This document shows positions 1 through 6,984 of a stretch of DNA of 64,000 nt, one piece after another (the first letter of the stretch is position 1; each line of letters starts with the position of its first letter). The notes beneath the pieces were generated by a model. That model had not been told where the DNA came from and did no database searches. It saw only the letters and a program-made list of their open reading frames with translations. Position numbers and translations under genes: made by a program. The stretch comes from Acidobacteriota bacterium (GTDB lineage: Bacteria > Acidobacteriota > Terriglobia > Acidiferrales > UBA7541), in the NCBI GenBank assembly GCA_021788095.1, contig JAJYLB010000013.1, positions 26,401 to 90,400 on the forward strand, written 5' to 3'.

Positions 1-461
1 AAGCCGTCGCAGAAGCCGAGCACGAAATGGGACCACAGGGTGAAGCGCTTGGTATAGGAGTAGAGGAGGAGGATCGCGAGGGCCAGCGGCGAAAGCCGAA
101 AGGCCAGGGGATTGAGTTCCCAGGCCGCGAAGACCAGCACGCCGGAAGCGAGCAGCGTGAAGACCCAGGCGAAGCCAAGCGACAACTCGCCGGTGACGAG
201 GGCCCGGCCGCGGGTGCGGGGATTCAGGCGGTCGTAGCGGAGATCGGCGATGCGGTTCATCGTCATGGCCGCCGACCGCGCACCCACCATCGCCACGACG
301 ATCCACGCGAGTTGCCAGGCGATGCGGCCGGCGGAGGGCCAGCCGCCGGAGGGGCCTTCCGTGCGGGCGGCGAGCAAGGCGGCGACCAGCGCGTACGGCA
401 AGGCGAAGACCGAGTGCTCGAATTTGATCATTTCGAGCACGGTGCGAAGTCGGCGGAACAC
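1..461 (-). CDS. ubiA: UbiA-family prenyltransferase (partial, cut by window edge)
   Basis: This is an integral-membrane transferase that attaches a polyprenyl chain to an aromatic acid in quinone synthesis. The frame is open to base 1, so only about 153 N-terminal residues are visible. They begin with the family-typical stretch LRTVLEMIKFEHSVFALPYA. The Mg-diphosphate motif NRIADLRYDRLNPRTRGR is intact, and the conserved YSYTKRF segment follows. Hydrophobic segments surround these motifs. I chose the GTG at 461 because the homologous part starts right there; it lies 37 bases after the ubiX stop, and no strong ribosome site is seen. Pairing with UbiX suggests menaquinone or ubiquinone synthesis. 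It could equally be the MqnP-type enzyme of the futalosine route; the fragment does not decide. Confidence 0.85.
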   Translation of the reverse strand, partial: MFRRLRTVLEMIKFEHSVFALPYALVAALLAARTEGPSGGWPSAGRIAWQLAWIVVAMVGARSAAMTMNRIADLRYDRLNPRTRGRALVTGELSLGFAWVFTLLASGVLVFAAWELNPLAFRLSPLALAILLLYSYTKRFTLWSHFVLGFCDG

Positions 462-498
462 GGCGGCTACGACTTTCGCGCCGCGGGCGGCGCGCTCG

Positions 499-1113
499 TC
501 ATTTCTCCTTCTTCGCCGCGCCCTGCCAGCGATAGGCCTGGGGTTGCGGCAAGCCGAGCTGCTCGAGCACGCGGCAAACGTACTGCGTCACGAGGTCGTC
601 GATCGTTTCCGGAGCGAAATAGAAGGCGGGCACGGCGGGCATAACGACGGCGCCGGCAGCATCGGCGCGAAGCATGTTTTCGAGGTGAATGCGGCTGAGG
701 GGCGTTTCCCGCACGCAGAGAACCAGCCGGCGGCGCTCCTTCAGCGCGACGTCGGCGGCGCGCGCGATGAGGTCGTCGCTCATGCCGGTGGCGATGGCGG
801 CCAGCGCGCCGGTGGTGCAAGGGACGACGATCATGCCGTCCAGCGGATAGCTGCCCGAAGCGATGGCGGCGCCAATATCCTTGTTAGGGAGTAGATCGAT
901 CTTCTTCGCCCCGGGCACGAGCTGCTGGGGCAGGCGTTTCAAATCCGCGGCGACAATTCCCAGCTCCATCGCCAGCAGGCGCTGGCCCGCTTCGCTGATC
1001 ACCAGATGCACGCGGCCGACGCGCTCATCCGCTTCAAGCAGCTCGAGCGCCTTGCGCGCGTAGACAGCTCCGCTCGCTCCCGTCACGCCGACGACGATGG
1101 TCTTCCCTGCCAT
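499..1113 (-). CDS. ubiX: UbiX flavin prenyltransferase
   Basis: UbiX joins dimethylallyl phosphate to FMN to make prenyl-FMN, the cofactor of UbiD-type decarboxylases. The 204-residue protein has the usual family length. The N-terminal flavin-binding loop GVTGASGAVYA is at residues 9-19. The segment VVPCTTGALAAIATGMSDDL and the later VLCVRETPLSRIHLENM are both characteristic. The gene is followed closely on the same strand by the UbiA-family gene, so the two probably form a quinone-synthesis operon. No ubiD is visible in the window. Confidence 0.95.
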   Translation of the reverse strand: MAGKTIVVGVTGASGAVYARKALELLEADERVGRVHLVISEAGQRLLAMELGIVAADLKRLPQQLVPGAKKIDLLPNKDIGAAIASGSYPLDGMIVVPCTTGALAAIATGMSDDLIARAADVALKERRRLVLCVRETPLSRIHLENMLRADAAGAVVMPAVPAFYFAPETIDDLVTQYVCRVLEQLGLPQPQAYRWQGAAKKEK

Positions 1114-1164
1114 AGCGGCAAGTGATAGCCGCCGCCGCGCGGGAAGTCAAGCCGCTGGGGGGAA

Positions 1165-1437
1165 TCAATAATGGTACCGTGCCTGGAGGAAATCGATTCG
1201 GAGCGCGCTCACACGGTAGACCAGCCGGTGCTCCTGCGTGATCCGTCTCGACCAGCAGCCCGCCAGGACGAACTTGAGCGGTTCCGGCTTGCCCACGCCC
1301 GCGAATGGCTCCCGGCACGCCGCTTCCACAAGCTCCAGGATCCTGAGCGCGATCCTGCGGTCCGTTCTCACCCAGTGGCTGAGGTCGTCGCGAAATTCCG
1401 GATGGAAAACCGCCTCGCGTTCAGCGGGGCGCGCCAA
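1165..1437 (-). CDS. yoeB: YoeB-family toxin (ribosome-dependent mRNA endonuclease)
   Basis: YoeB toxins cut mRNA at the ribosomal A site. The 90-residue protein has the family signature GKPEPLK, then WSRRI, then EHRLVYRV, and ends in ARYHY. The closing His-Tyr corresponds to the catalytic tail of E. coli YoeB, and the Arg of EHRLVYR is present, so the active site looks complete. The start overlaps the end of the antitoxin gene by 17 bases, typical of translational coupling. An N-terminal extension of a few residues compared with the E. coli protein is the only difference noted. Confidence 0.9.
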   Translation of the reverse strand: MARPAEREAVFHPEFRDDLSHWVRTDRRIALRILELVEAACREPFAGVGKPEPLKFVLAGCWSRRITQEHRLVYRVSALRIDFLQARYHY

Positions 1438-1708
1438 GCCCCATCTCCCGTCGAAGCTTGTCGACCGATTCCGGCCTCTTCTTGCCGCGTGTGGCCCGCG
1501 CGAGCGCCGCCAGCAGCCGCTTGGCGTTCGCGGGCGAGCGCAGCAAATGCGCCGTTTCCATGAGGCTGCTCAGCTCGTCGGCGGGGACCAGGGCCACGGC
1601 CTTGGCGCCACGGCGGCGCACGATCACCACCTCCCGATCGTCGACGACCCGATCGAGGACCGCAGCCAACTGCTCCCGCAGTGCGGTGTAGGTCGTCTCG
1701 AGTGCCAT
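1421..1708 (-). CDS. yefM: YefM/Phd-family antitoxin
   Basis: This 95-residue protein is the labile antitoxin that binds YoeB and represses its own operon. The N-terminal part TTYTALREQLAAVLDRVVDD followed by EVVIVRRRGAKAVALVPADEL matches the Phd/YefM DNA-binding fold, and the C-terminal half (ETAHLLRSPANAKRLLAAL) is the toxin-binding helix region. I chose the ATG at 1708 because GGAGGG precedes it and the conserved domain begins there; a longer frame upstream runs through the operator. The toxin gene overlaps the 3' end. Confidence 0.88.
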   Translation of the reverse strand: MALETTYTALREQLAAVLDRVVDDREVVIVRRRGAKAVALVPADELSSLMETAHLLRSPANAKRLLAALARATRGKKRPESVDKLRREMGLGAPR

Positions 1709-1727
1709 GGCTCCCTCCGTTTTGTAG

Positions 1728-1746
1728 CGTACAGCCTTCCTGTACA
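1728..1746 (-). promoter_or_regulatory. Probable YefM operator (paired TGTACA-type hexamers)
   Basis: A perfect inverted repeat GTACAG-N5-CTGTAC (1729-1734 and 1740-1745) lies about 20 bases upstream of the antitoxin start. It can also be read as two TGTACA-like hexamers: a perfect one at 1741-1746 and one with a single mismatch at 1728-1733. E. coli YefM is known to recognise TGTACA-core palindromes, so this is probably the autoregulatory site. Confidence 0.65.
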
Positions 1747-1813
1747 GGTGGTCAAGGGCGACTTCACGCCGGCATGGGGCCAAGGACGCGCCGAAGGCGG
1801 ACGGACGACCGCG

Positions 1814-2677
1814 TCACATTTTTCGGGCGACGAGGAGGGCGTAGACGAAGTTGCCGGAGGCGAAGGCGGCTTTCATGGCGCGGAAGGCGTGGAGGAAATC
1901 GAAGAATTCCGGGCCGAGCCGCGCCGCCAGCAGCCAGAACTCCTTCTTGCGGATGATCTCGAGGCAAAGGTCCCACGTCTTGGCGCAGCGCTCGTTGAGG
2001 GTTTCGCGGCGGACGATTGCCAAGCCGTTCGCCTCGAGCAGCGCGGCGTAATCGCCGACCGTATCGAGCGAGACGAGCATGCCCTTCTCGATGGGGCGAA
2101 GGAATTTACGGTAGGCGGCGGAATCGAGGCCGTCCTTCTTGAACCAATCGATGAGGGCGAACGTTCCCCGCGGCGGCAGCAGGCGCGCGGCGGAGGCGAA
2201 GAACTGCCGCTTGCGCTCGTAGTGCGAAATCGATTCGACCGACCAAACGACGTCGAAGGAAGCGGGAGGAAAGGTCATCGCCTGCGCATCCATCAGCAGG
2301 AATTTCGCGCGGGCGCGCTCGGCCGCGGCCGCCGCCCCGGCCATTTCAACTTGGACGGGGGAGATCGTGATGCCGGTGGCGGCGACGCCGTAGCGGCGAG
2401 CGAGGTAGAGGGAAGAAGCGCCGAAGCCGCAACCGACGTCGAGCAGTTTCTTCCCGGGCTGTAGCCGCGCGGCGCGGGCGAGGTGGTCGATCAGTTGGAT
2501 TTGGGCCTGCTCCTTGGTTTCATCGCCGCGAATCCAGTAGCCGTGGTGGATGTGCTCACCCCAAAGAGCGCGGTAGTAGGGGCTGATCAGGTCGTAGTGC
2601 TTGCGGATCTTGGCCTGGTCGTTGAAGGCGCGTGGCCCGCCTCGGAGGGCGCGGCGGGAACGAGAGAGAGAGCCCAT
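1814..2677 (-). CDS. SAM-dependent methyltransferase, tocopherol/sterol methyltransferase-like
   Basis: The protein is a class I methyltransferase. The SAM-binding loop LLDVGCGFGASSLYLA lies near residues 78-93, followed by GITISPVQVEMA and the acidic motif VVWSVESISHY. The N-terminal HYDLISPYYRALWGEHIHHG is typical of the gamma-tocopherol methyltransferase-like group, whose members methylate small lipophilic or quinone-like substrates. The actual substrate cannot be told from sequence; nearby quinone genes make a quinone or lipid possible. The first ~17 residues are basic and low in complexity, so translation may start further in. No signal peptide. Confidence 0.75.
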   Translation of the reverse strand: MGSLSRSRRALRGGPRAFNDQAKIRKHYDLISPYYRALWGEHIHHGYWIRGDETKEQAQIQLIDHLARAARLQPGKKLLDVGCGFGASSLYLARRYGVAATGITISPVQVEMAGAAAAAERARAKFLLMDAQAMTFPPASFDVVWSVESISHYERKRQFFASAARLLPPRGTFALIDWFKKDGLDSAAYRKFLRPIEKGMLVSLDTVGDYAALLEANGLAIVRRETLNERCAKTWDLCLEIIRKKEFWLLAARLGPEFFDFLHAFRAMKAAFASGNFVYALLVARKM

Positions 2678-2702
2678 GGGCGGTCGAGGATACTGCGGGC
2701 GA

Positions 2703-2732
2703 GCGACAGAAACAATGGCCGCGCGGTAGAAT
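2703..2732 (+). promoter_or_regulatory. Candidate larB promoter, almost leaderless
   Basis: GCGACA (2703-2708) and TAGAAT (2727-2732) are separated by 18 bases. The -10 ends 10 bases before the larB ATG, so the transcript would carry almost no leader. Confidence 0.35.
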
Positions 2733-2742
2733 CGGCTGCGAA

Positions 2743-3495
2743 ATGACGGAACAAGACCTCAGGAAACTGCTCGACGAGGTGCGCGGCGGCCGCACGGGAA
2801 TCGCCCGGGCGCTCGAACGGCTGAAGAAGCTGCCTTTCGAGGATCTCGGCTTCGCCAAGATCGATCATCACCGCTCCTTGCGGCAAGGCTTCCCCGAAGT
2901 GGTTTACGCGCGCGGGAAAACGCCCGAGCAGGTGGCCAAGATCGTGGGCAGCATGCTGCGCAACGGCGGCTCCCACAATATCCTGGTAACTCGAGCCGAT
3001 CGCGCCATCGCGCGGCGGGTGCGGCGGCTGTCGCGTTCGGCCCGCTTCCATCCGCTCTCCGGCGCGATTCTGATTCGGCGCGATCGCCAAAGGCGGGGCC
3101 AGGGGCTGATCCTGGTGGTATCCGCGGGCACGAGCGACATCCCGGTGGCCGAGGAGGCGGCGGTGACGGCCGAAGCGCTGGGGAACTCGGTCGAAACGAT
3201 CTACGACGTGGGTGTGGCGGGGCTGCACCGCCTGCTCGAGCATCGCCAAAAACTCGCTCGGGCGCGCGTGGTGATCTGCGTGGCGGGGATGGAAGGGGCG
3301 CTGGCGAGCGTTGTCGGCGGGCTGATCAGCGCGCCGGTGATTGCCGTGCCGACCAGCACCGGCTACGGCGCGAGTTTGGGCGGGGTGGCGGCGCTGCTGG
3401 CGATGCTGAACAGTTGCTCCGCCAACGTCTCCGTGGTGAATATTGACAACGGCTTCGGCGCCGGCTGCGTGGCCAGCGCCATCAACCGGCTGTAG
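2743..3495 (+). CDS. larB: LarB, nickel-pincer cofactor synthesis carboxylase/hydrolase
   Basis: LarB carboxylates and hydrolyses nicotinic acid adenine dinucleotide to pyridinium-3,5-biscarboxylate mononucleotide, the first step toward the nickel-pincer nucleotide of lactate racemase-like enzymes. The 250-residue protein begins MTEQDLRKLLDEVRGG. The C-terminal half is related to AIR carboxylase (PurE) and contains VVSAGTSDIPVAEEA and GMEGALASVVGGLISAPVIA, then PTSTGYG. The ATG at 2743 is preferred over an upstream in-frame ATG because family similarity begins here. LarC and LarE are not in the window. The gene converges on selA. Confidence 0.9.
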   Translation: MTEQDLRKLLDEVRGGRTGIARALERLKKLPFEDLGFAKIDHHRSLRQGFPEVVYARGKTPEQVAKIVGSMLRNGGSHNILVTRADRAIARRVRRLSRSARFHPLSGAILIRRDRQRRGQGLILVVSAGTSDIPVAEEAAVTAEALGNSVETIYDVGVAGLHRLLEHRQKLARARVVICVAGMEGALASVVGGLISAPVIAVPTSTGYGASLGGVAALLAMLNSCSANVSVVNIDNGFGAGCVASAINRL

Positions 3496-3748
3496 CAGGG
3501 CCTTCCCTCCCAAGAACCCAAGATCCGCGCCGGTGCACAGCCCGGAACCAGTGCGTATCCCTCGCGGGAAAGGGATGGGGGCCGTTGATGCGCTGAAGCG
3601 GAGCGGGTTGGAGGCCGGAGTGCAAAAGCGGATTCTTCACTCGGTGGCGCGCCCGTCCGCCGCGGGGGACGCGGGAAATAAAACGGCGCGCCACTCCGTT
3701 CAGAATGACATTTTATGATTTGGTCGCGACGGTCTGGAGAAATGCCGG
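3496..3748. repeat. Intergenic repeat-like spacer between larB and selA
   Basis: No gene is seen. Read on the minus strand, the end near 3715 starts TGTCATTCTGAACG and about 70 bases later comes GAGTGAAGAATCC. This matches a short dispersed intergenic repeat type with the pattern TCATTCTGA...GAAGAATC. Related pieces occur at 35365-35440 and around 44530 in this window. Confidence 0.4.
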
Positions 3749-5176
3749 CTAGGCCAGCGCGGCCAGAAGCGCGGCGGCAAGCGCTTGTTCCTGCTCGGGG
3801 AGCACGGTGCGCAGGTCGAGCACCAGCCGATCCTCCGCGATGCGCGCGACGACAGGGACGCCGCCAGGGGGCCGGCGCAGCCGCTCCTCGAGCGCCGCGG
3901 CGGAATGCCGGGTGGCGCGCACGGCCACGAGCCATCCGGGCAGCGACTGACCGGGCGTCGACCCGCCACCCACAACGGAGTTTCCCTCGACGATCTCGAT
4001 TTGGGCGGCCGGAGAGGCGGAAGCCAGGAGCGCGGCGAAGGCTGCCGCGCGGCGGCGAATCTCGCCGGCGGGCGCGCGAATCATCCGGAGGATGGGAACA
4101 TCGTCGGCGGCGTCGCGCAGGTAGGCGCGCAGGGTGGCTTCGAGCGCCGCGATAGTCAGCTTATCGACGCGCAACGCGCGGAAGAGCGGGTTGCGGCGCA
4201 CGCGGGCGACGAACTCCTTCTTGCCTGCGATGATGCCGGCTTGCGGCCCGCCGAGCAGCTTATCCCCGCTGAAACTGACCAGCGGCACTCCCGCGGCGAG
4301 GCTCGAGCGCGCCACGGGCTCGCCGACTCCCGCCCCGGCGAGATCGAGCAGGCAACCCGAGCCGAGATCTTCGTAAACCGGCAAGCCGCTCCTGGCGCCA
4401 AGCGCCACCAACTCTTCGAGCGACGGCCGATCGGTAAATCCGACGACGCGGAAATTCGACGGATGAACGCGCAGGAGCAGGCGCGTCTCCGCGCCGATGG
4501 CGCGCTCGTAATCGACCAGGCGCGTGCGGTTCGTCGTGCCCACCTCCCGCAGCCGCGCCCCGCTCGCCGCCATGATTTCAGGAATGCGGAATCCATCGCC
4601 GATCTCGATCAACTCGCCGCGGGAGACGATGACTTCCCCGTCGCGCGCCAGCTCGTGCAGCACCAGGAGAACCGCGGCGGCGTTGTTGTTGACGACGATG
4701 GCGGCTTCGGCGCCCAGGAGGTGCGCGAGCAGGCGAGCGGTGTGCGCGTCGCGCTTGCCGCGGGCGCCGGCCTCGAGATCGTATTCCAGATTCGAGTAGC
4801 CGGCGGCGGCTTCGCGGACCCGATCCAAGGCCTCGGCCGAGAGGGGCGCGCGGCCCAAATTCGTGTGCAGAACGACGCCCGTGGCGTTGATAACCGGGCG
4901 CAGAGACGGCCGGAGCCAATCCTCGACTTCGAGGATGATGCGGCGCTCGAGTTCGCCGGCAATGTCCGCGTGCCCGGAAAGCTCGCCGGGCGCGGCGGTG
5001 GTGCCGGCCAACTCGGCGCGCAGAGCGGCCAGAACGCGCCGGGTAGCGTCGAGCACGAGCGGCCGTCCGGCGCGGCCCGTCAGGTCCGCCAGCAGCGGGC
5101 GAGCCAGCAACTGATCGACGGAAGGAATCTTCTCCCGAAGGTCCCGAACGCCGCGGGAAGCGGAATCGGTAGCCAT
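3749..5176 (-). CDS. selA: SelA, L-seryl-tRNA(Sec) selenium transferase
   Basis: SelA is the PLP enzyme that converts Ser-tRNA(Sec) to Sec-tRNA(Sec) using selenophosphate. At 475 residues it has the usual family length. Recognisable segments are VINATGVVLHTNLGRAPLS (~95), YSNLEYDLEAGARGKRDAH, NNNAAAVLLVL, SRGELIEIGDGFRIPEIM (185-202), EVGTTNRT and the PLP-lysine motif SFSGDKLLGGPQAG with Lys306. All look intact. The gene is divergent from purH and convergent with larB, without selB, selD or selC beside it. Its presence shows the organism can make selenocysteine, which supports reading the UGA in the peroxiredoxin gene at 54108-54584 as Sec. Confidence 0.96.
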   Translation of the reverse strand: MATDSASRGVRDLREKIPSVDQLLARPLLADLTGRAGRPLVLDATRRVLAALRAELAGTTAAPGELSGHADIAGELERRIILEVEDWLRPSLRPVINATGVVLHTNLGRAPLSAEALDRVREAAAGYSNLEYDLEAGARGKRDAHTARLLAHLLGAEAAIVVNNNAAAVLLVLHELARDGEVIVSRGELIEIGDGFRIPEIMAASGARLREVGTTNRTRLVDYERAIGAETRLLLRVHPSNFRVVGFTDRPSLEELVALGARSGLPVYEDLGSGCLLDLAGAGVGEPVARSSLAAGVPLVSFSGDKLLGGPQAGIIAGKKEFVARVRRNPLFRALRVDKLTIAALEATLRAYLRDAADDVPILRMIRAPAGEIRRRAAAFAALLASASPAAQIEIVEGNSVVGGGSTPGQSLPGWLVAVRATRHSAAALEERLRRPPGGVPVVARIAEDRLVLDLRTVLPEQEQALAAALLAALA

Positions 5177-5223
5177 CGCGGTGCTATTTCAGCATAGCGG
5201 TCGCCTCAAGGCAATGCGAACGC

Positions 5224-5244
5224 GGGCGGCCACGAGGGCCGCCC
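5224..5244. repeat. Palindromic hairpin between selA and purH
   Basis: GGGCGGCC (5224-5231) and GGCCGCCC (5237-5244) form a perfect 8-bp stem with a 5-base loop in the divergent intergenic region. No T-run follows on either strand, so it resembles a dispersed palindromic repeat rather than a terminator. Confidence 0.45.
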
Positions 5245-5361
5245 CTACCACCTAAGCTGTTTCACGCGCGGCTTGCGACGGCCGGCCGCGCAGCTTTCGC
5301 CCGGGGTCGCCGGCGCATACAATGACTAGCTTTTCTTTTTTCGCAGGAACGGGAGGAGACC

Positions 5362-6924
5362 TTGGCGGTAGAAAGAGCGCTGATCAGCGTGTACGACAAA
5401 ACCGGAGTGGCGGAATTCGCGAAGCGGCTCGCCGCGCTGGGTATCGAGATCCTCTCGACGGGCGGAACGGCGCGGCTGCTGCGCGATGCCGGAGTGCGAG
5501 TGCGCGACGTGGCCGAGCTGACCGGATGGCCGGAGATGCTGGGCGGCCGGGTGAAGACCCTGCATCCGAAGGTACACGGGGGAATCCTCTACCGGCGCGA
5601 CAACGCGGACGACCGCGAGCAGGCCACCCGCCACGCCATCGCCGGAATCGATCTCGTGGTGGTGAACCTGTACCCATTCGAGGCGGTCGCCGCGAGGCCC
5701 GGCGTGGGGCCGGAGGAACTCGTCGAAAACATCGATATCGGCGGTCCGACGATGGTGCGGTCGGCAGCGAAGAATTTCGCGTTCGTGGGCGTGGTGACCG
5801 ATCCCGTCGATTACGACCGCGTGGCGGAGGAGCTGGAGCGCGGGAGCGAGCTGAGCCTGGAGACGCGGCTGGAACTGGCGCGCAAGGCCTTTGCCACGAC
5901 CGCGCGTTACGACGGCGCGATCGCCACCGAACTCGAGCGCCTGGCGCCAGCCGGCGGCGGGCTCGCCCTCGTCGCGGGGGCGGCGCTGCCCGCGCGGCTT
6001 CATCTCGCGCTCGAACGGCATCAAGGACTCCGCTACGGCGAGAATCCGCATCAGGACGCGGCGCTCTACGTTCCCGGAGGCCGGCCTCCGGCCGGGCTTG
6101 CGGGCGCGCGGCAACTGCAGGGGAAGGAGCTTTCCTACAACAACCTGGTGGACCTCGAAGCGGCGTGGTCGCTCGCCGAGGAGTTCACGCGGCCTGCGGC
6201 CATCCTCATCAAGCATTCGAATCCGGCGGGGGCCGCCGAGCACGAGCGGCAAGCCGAGGCGTATCGCCTGGCGCTCGCCTGCGATCCGGTGTCGGCGTTT
6301 GGCAGCGTGATCGCCTTCAACCGGGCGCTCGAGGGTGAAACCGCGGCGGAAGTGGCGAAGCTCTTCGTCGAGTGCATCGTGGCGCCGGGTTATTCGGCGG
6401 AGGCGCGGCAGGCGCTGGGCGGAAAGAAGAATCTCCGGCTCGTCGAGCTGACGGCGCCCGCGCCTCCGGCGCTCGAGCTCAAGGCCATTTCGGGCGGCTG
6501 GCTGGCGCAGCAGCCGGATCGCGCGCCGGCACAGGAAAGCGCGTGGAAAGTGGTGACGGCGCGGAAACCGAGCGAAGAAGAGATGGCGGCGCTGCGTTTC
6601 GCGTGGAAGGTGGTGAAGCACGTGAAGTCGAATGCCATCGTCTTCGTCCGCGCGGGACAGACGGTGGGTGTGGGCGCGGGTCAGATGAGCCGCGTGGATT
6701 CGGTGAAGATCGCGGCGATGAAGGCGCAGTTGCCGCTCGCGGGGACAGTCGTCGGCTCCGACGCCTTCTTCCCCTTTCCCGACGGCGTCGAGGAAGCCGC
6801 CAAGGCCGGCGCGACGGCGGTGATCCAGCCGGGAGGCTCGGTCCGGGACCAGGAAGTGATCGAAACCGCCAACCGGCTGGGCCTGGCGATGATCGCCACC
6901 GGCCGCCGCCATTTCTGGCACTAG
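5362..6924 (+). CDS. purH: PurH, bifunctional AICAR formyltransferase/IMP cyclohydrolase
   Basis: PurH carries out the last two steps of purine synthesis, formylating AICAR and closing the ring to IMP. The 520 residues match the family length. The N-terminal IMP cyclohydrolase domain shows ISVYDKTGVAEFAKRLAALG, STGGTARLLRDAG and GGRVKTLHPKVHGG. The C-terminal transformylase domain has GENPHQDAALY, the catalytic Lys-His in IKHSNPAGAAE, and GAGQMSRVDSVKIA. The start is a TTG at 5362 with a strong GGGAGGAG ribosome site. A possible -10 TACAAT is at 5318-5323. Confidence 0.97.
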   Translation: MAVERALISVYDKTGVAEFAKRLAALGIEILSTGGTARLLRDAGVRVRDVAELTGWPEMLGGRVKTLHPKVHGGILYRRDNADDREQATRHAIAGIDLVVVNLYPFEAVAARPGVGPEELVENIDIGGPTMVRSAAKNFAFVGVVTDPVDYDRVAEELERGSELSLETRLELARKAFATTARYDGAIATELERLAPAGGGLALVAGAALPARLHLALERHQGLRYGENPHQDAALYVPGGRPPAGLAGARQLQGKELSYNNLVDLEAAWSLAEEFTRPAAILIKHSNPAGAAEHERQAEAYRLALACDPVSAFGSVIAFNRALEGETAAEVAKLFVECIVAPGYSAEARQALGGKKNLRLVELTAPAPPALELKAISGGWLAQQPDRAPAQESAWKVVTARKPSEEEMAALRFAWKVVKHVKSNAIVFVRAGQTVGVGAGQMSRVDSVKIAAMKAQLPLAGTVVGSDAFFPFPDGVEEAAKAGATAVIQPGGSVRDQEVIETANRLGLAMIATGRRHFWH

Positions 6925-6931
6925 GGAAACT

Positions 6932-6960
6932 TTGACGGTCCCGCGGCGTCCAACGATAAT
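6932..6960 (+). promoter_or_regulatory. Sigma-70 promoter for the TPR gene
   Basis: TTGACG (6932-6937) and GATAAT (6955-6960) are separated by exactly 17 bases, just after the purH stop and 24 bases before the GTG start of the TPR gene. Confidence 0.6.
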
Positions 6961-6984
6961 GGTCCGAGGAAGGGGAGCACTTTT

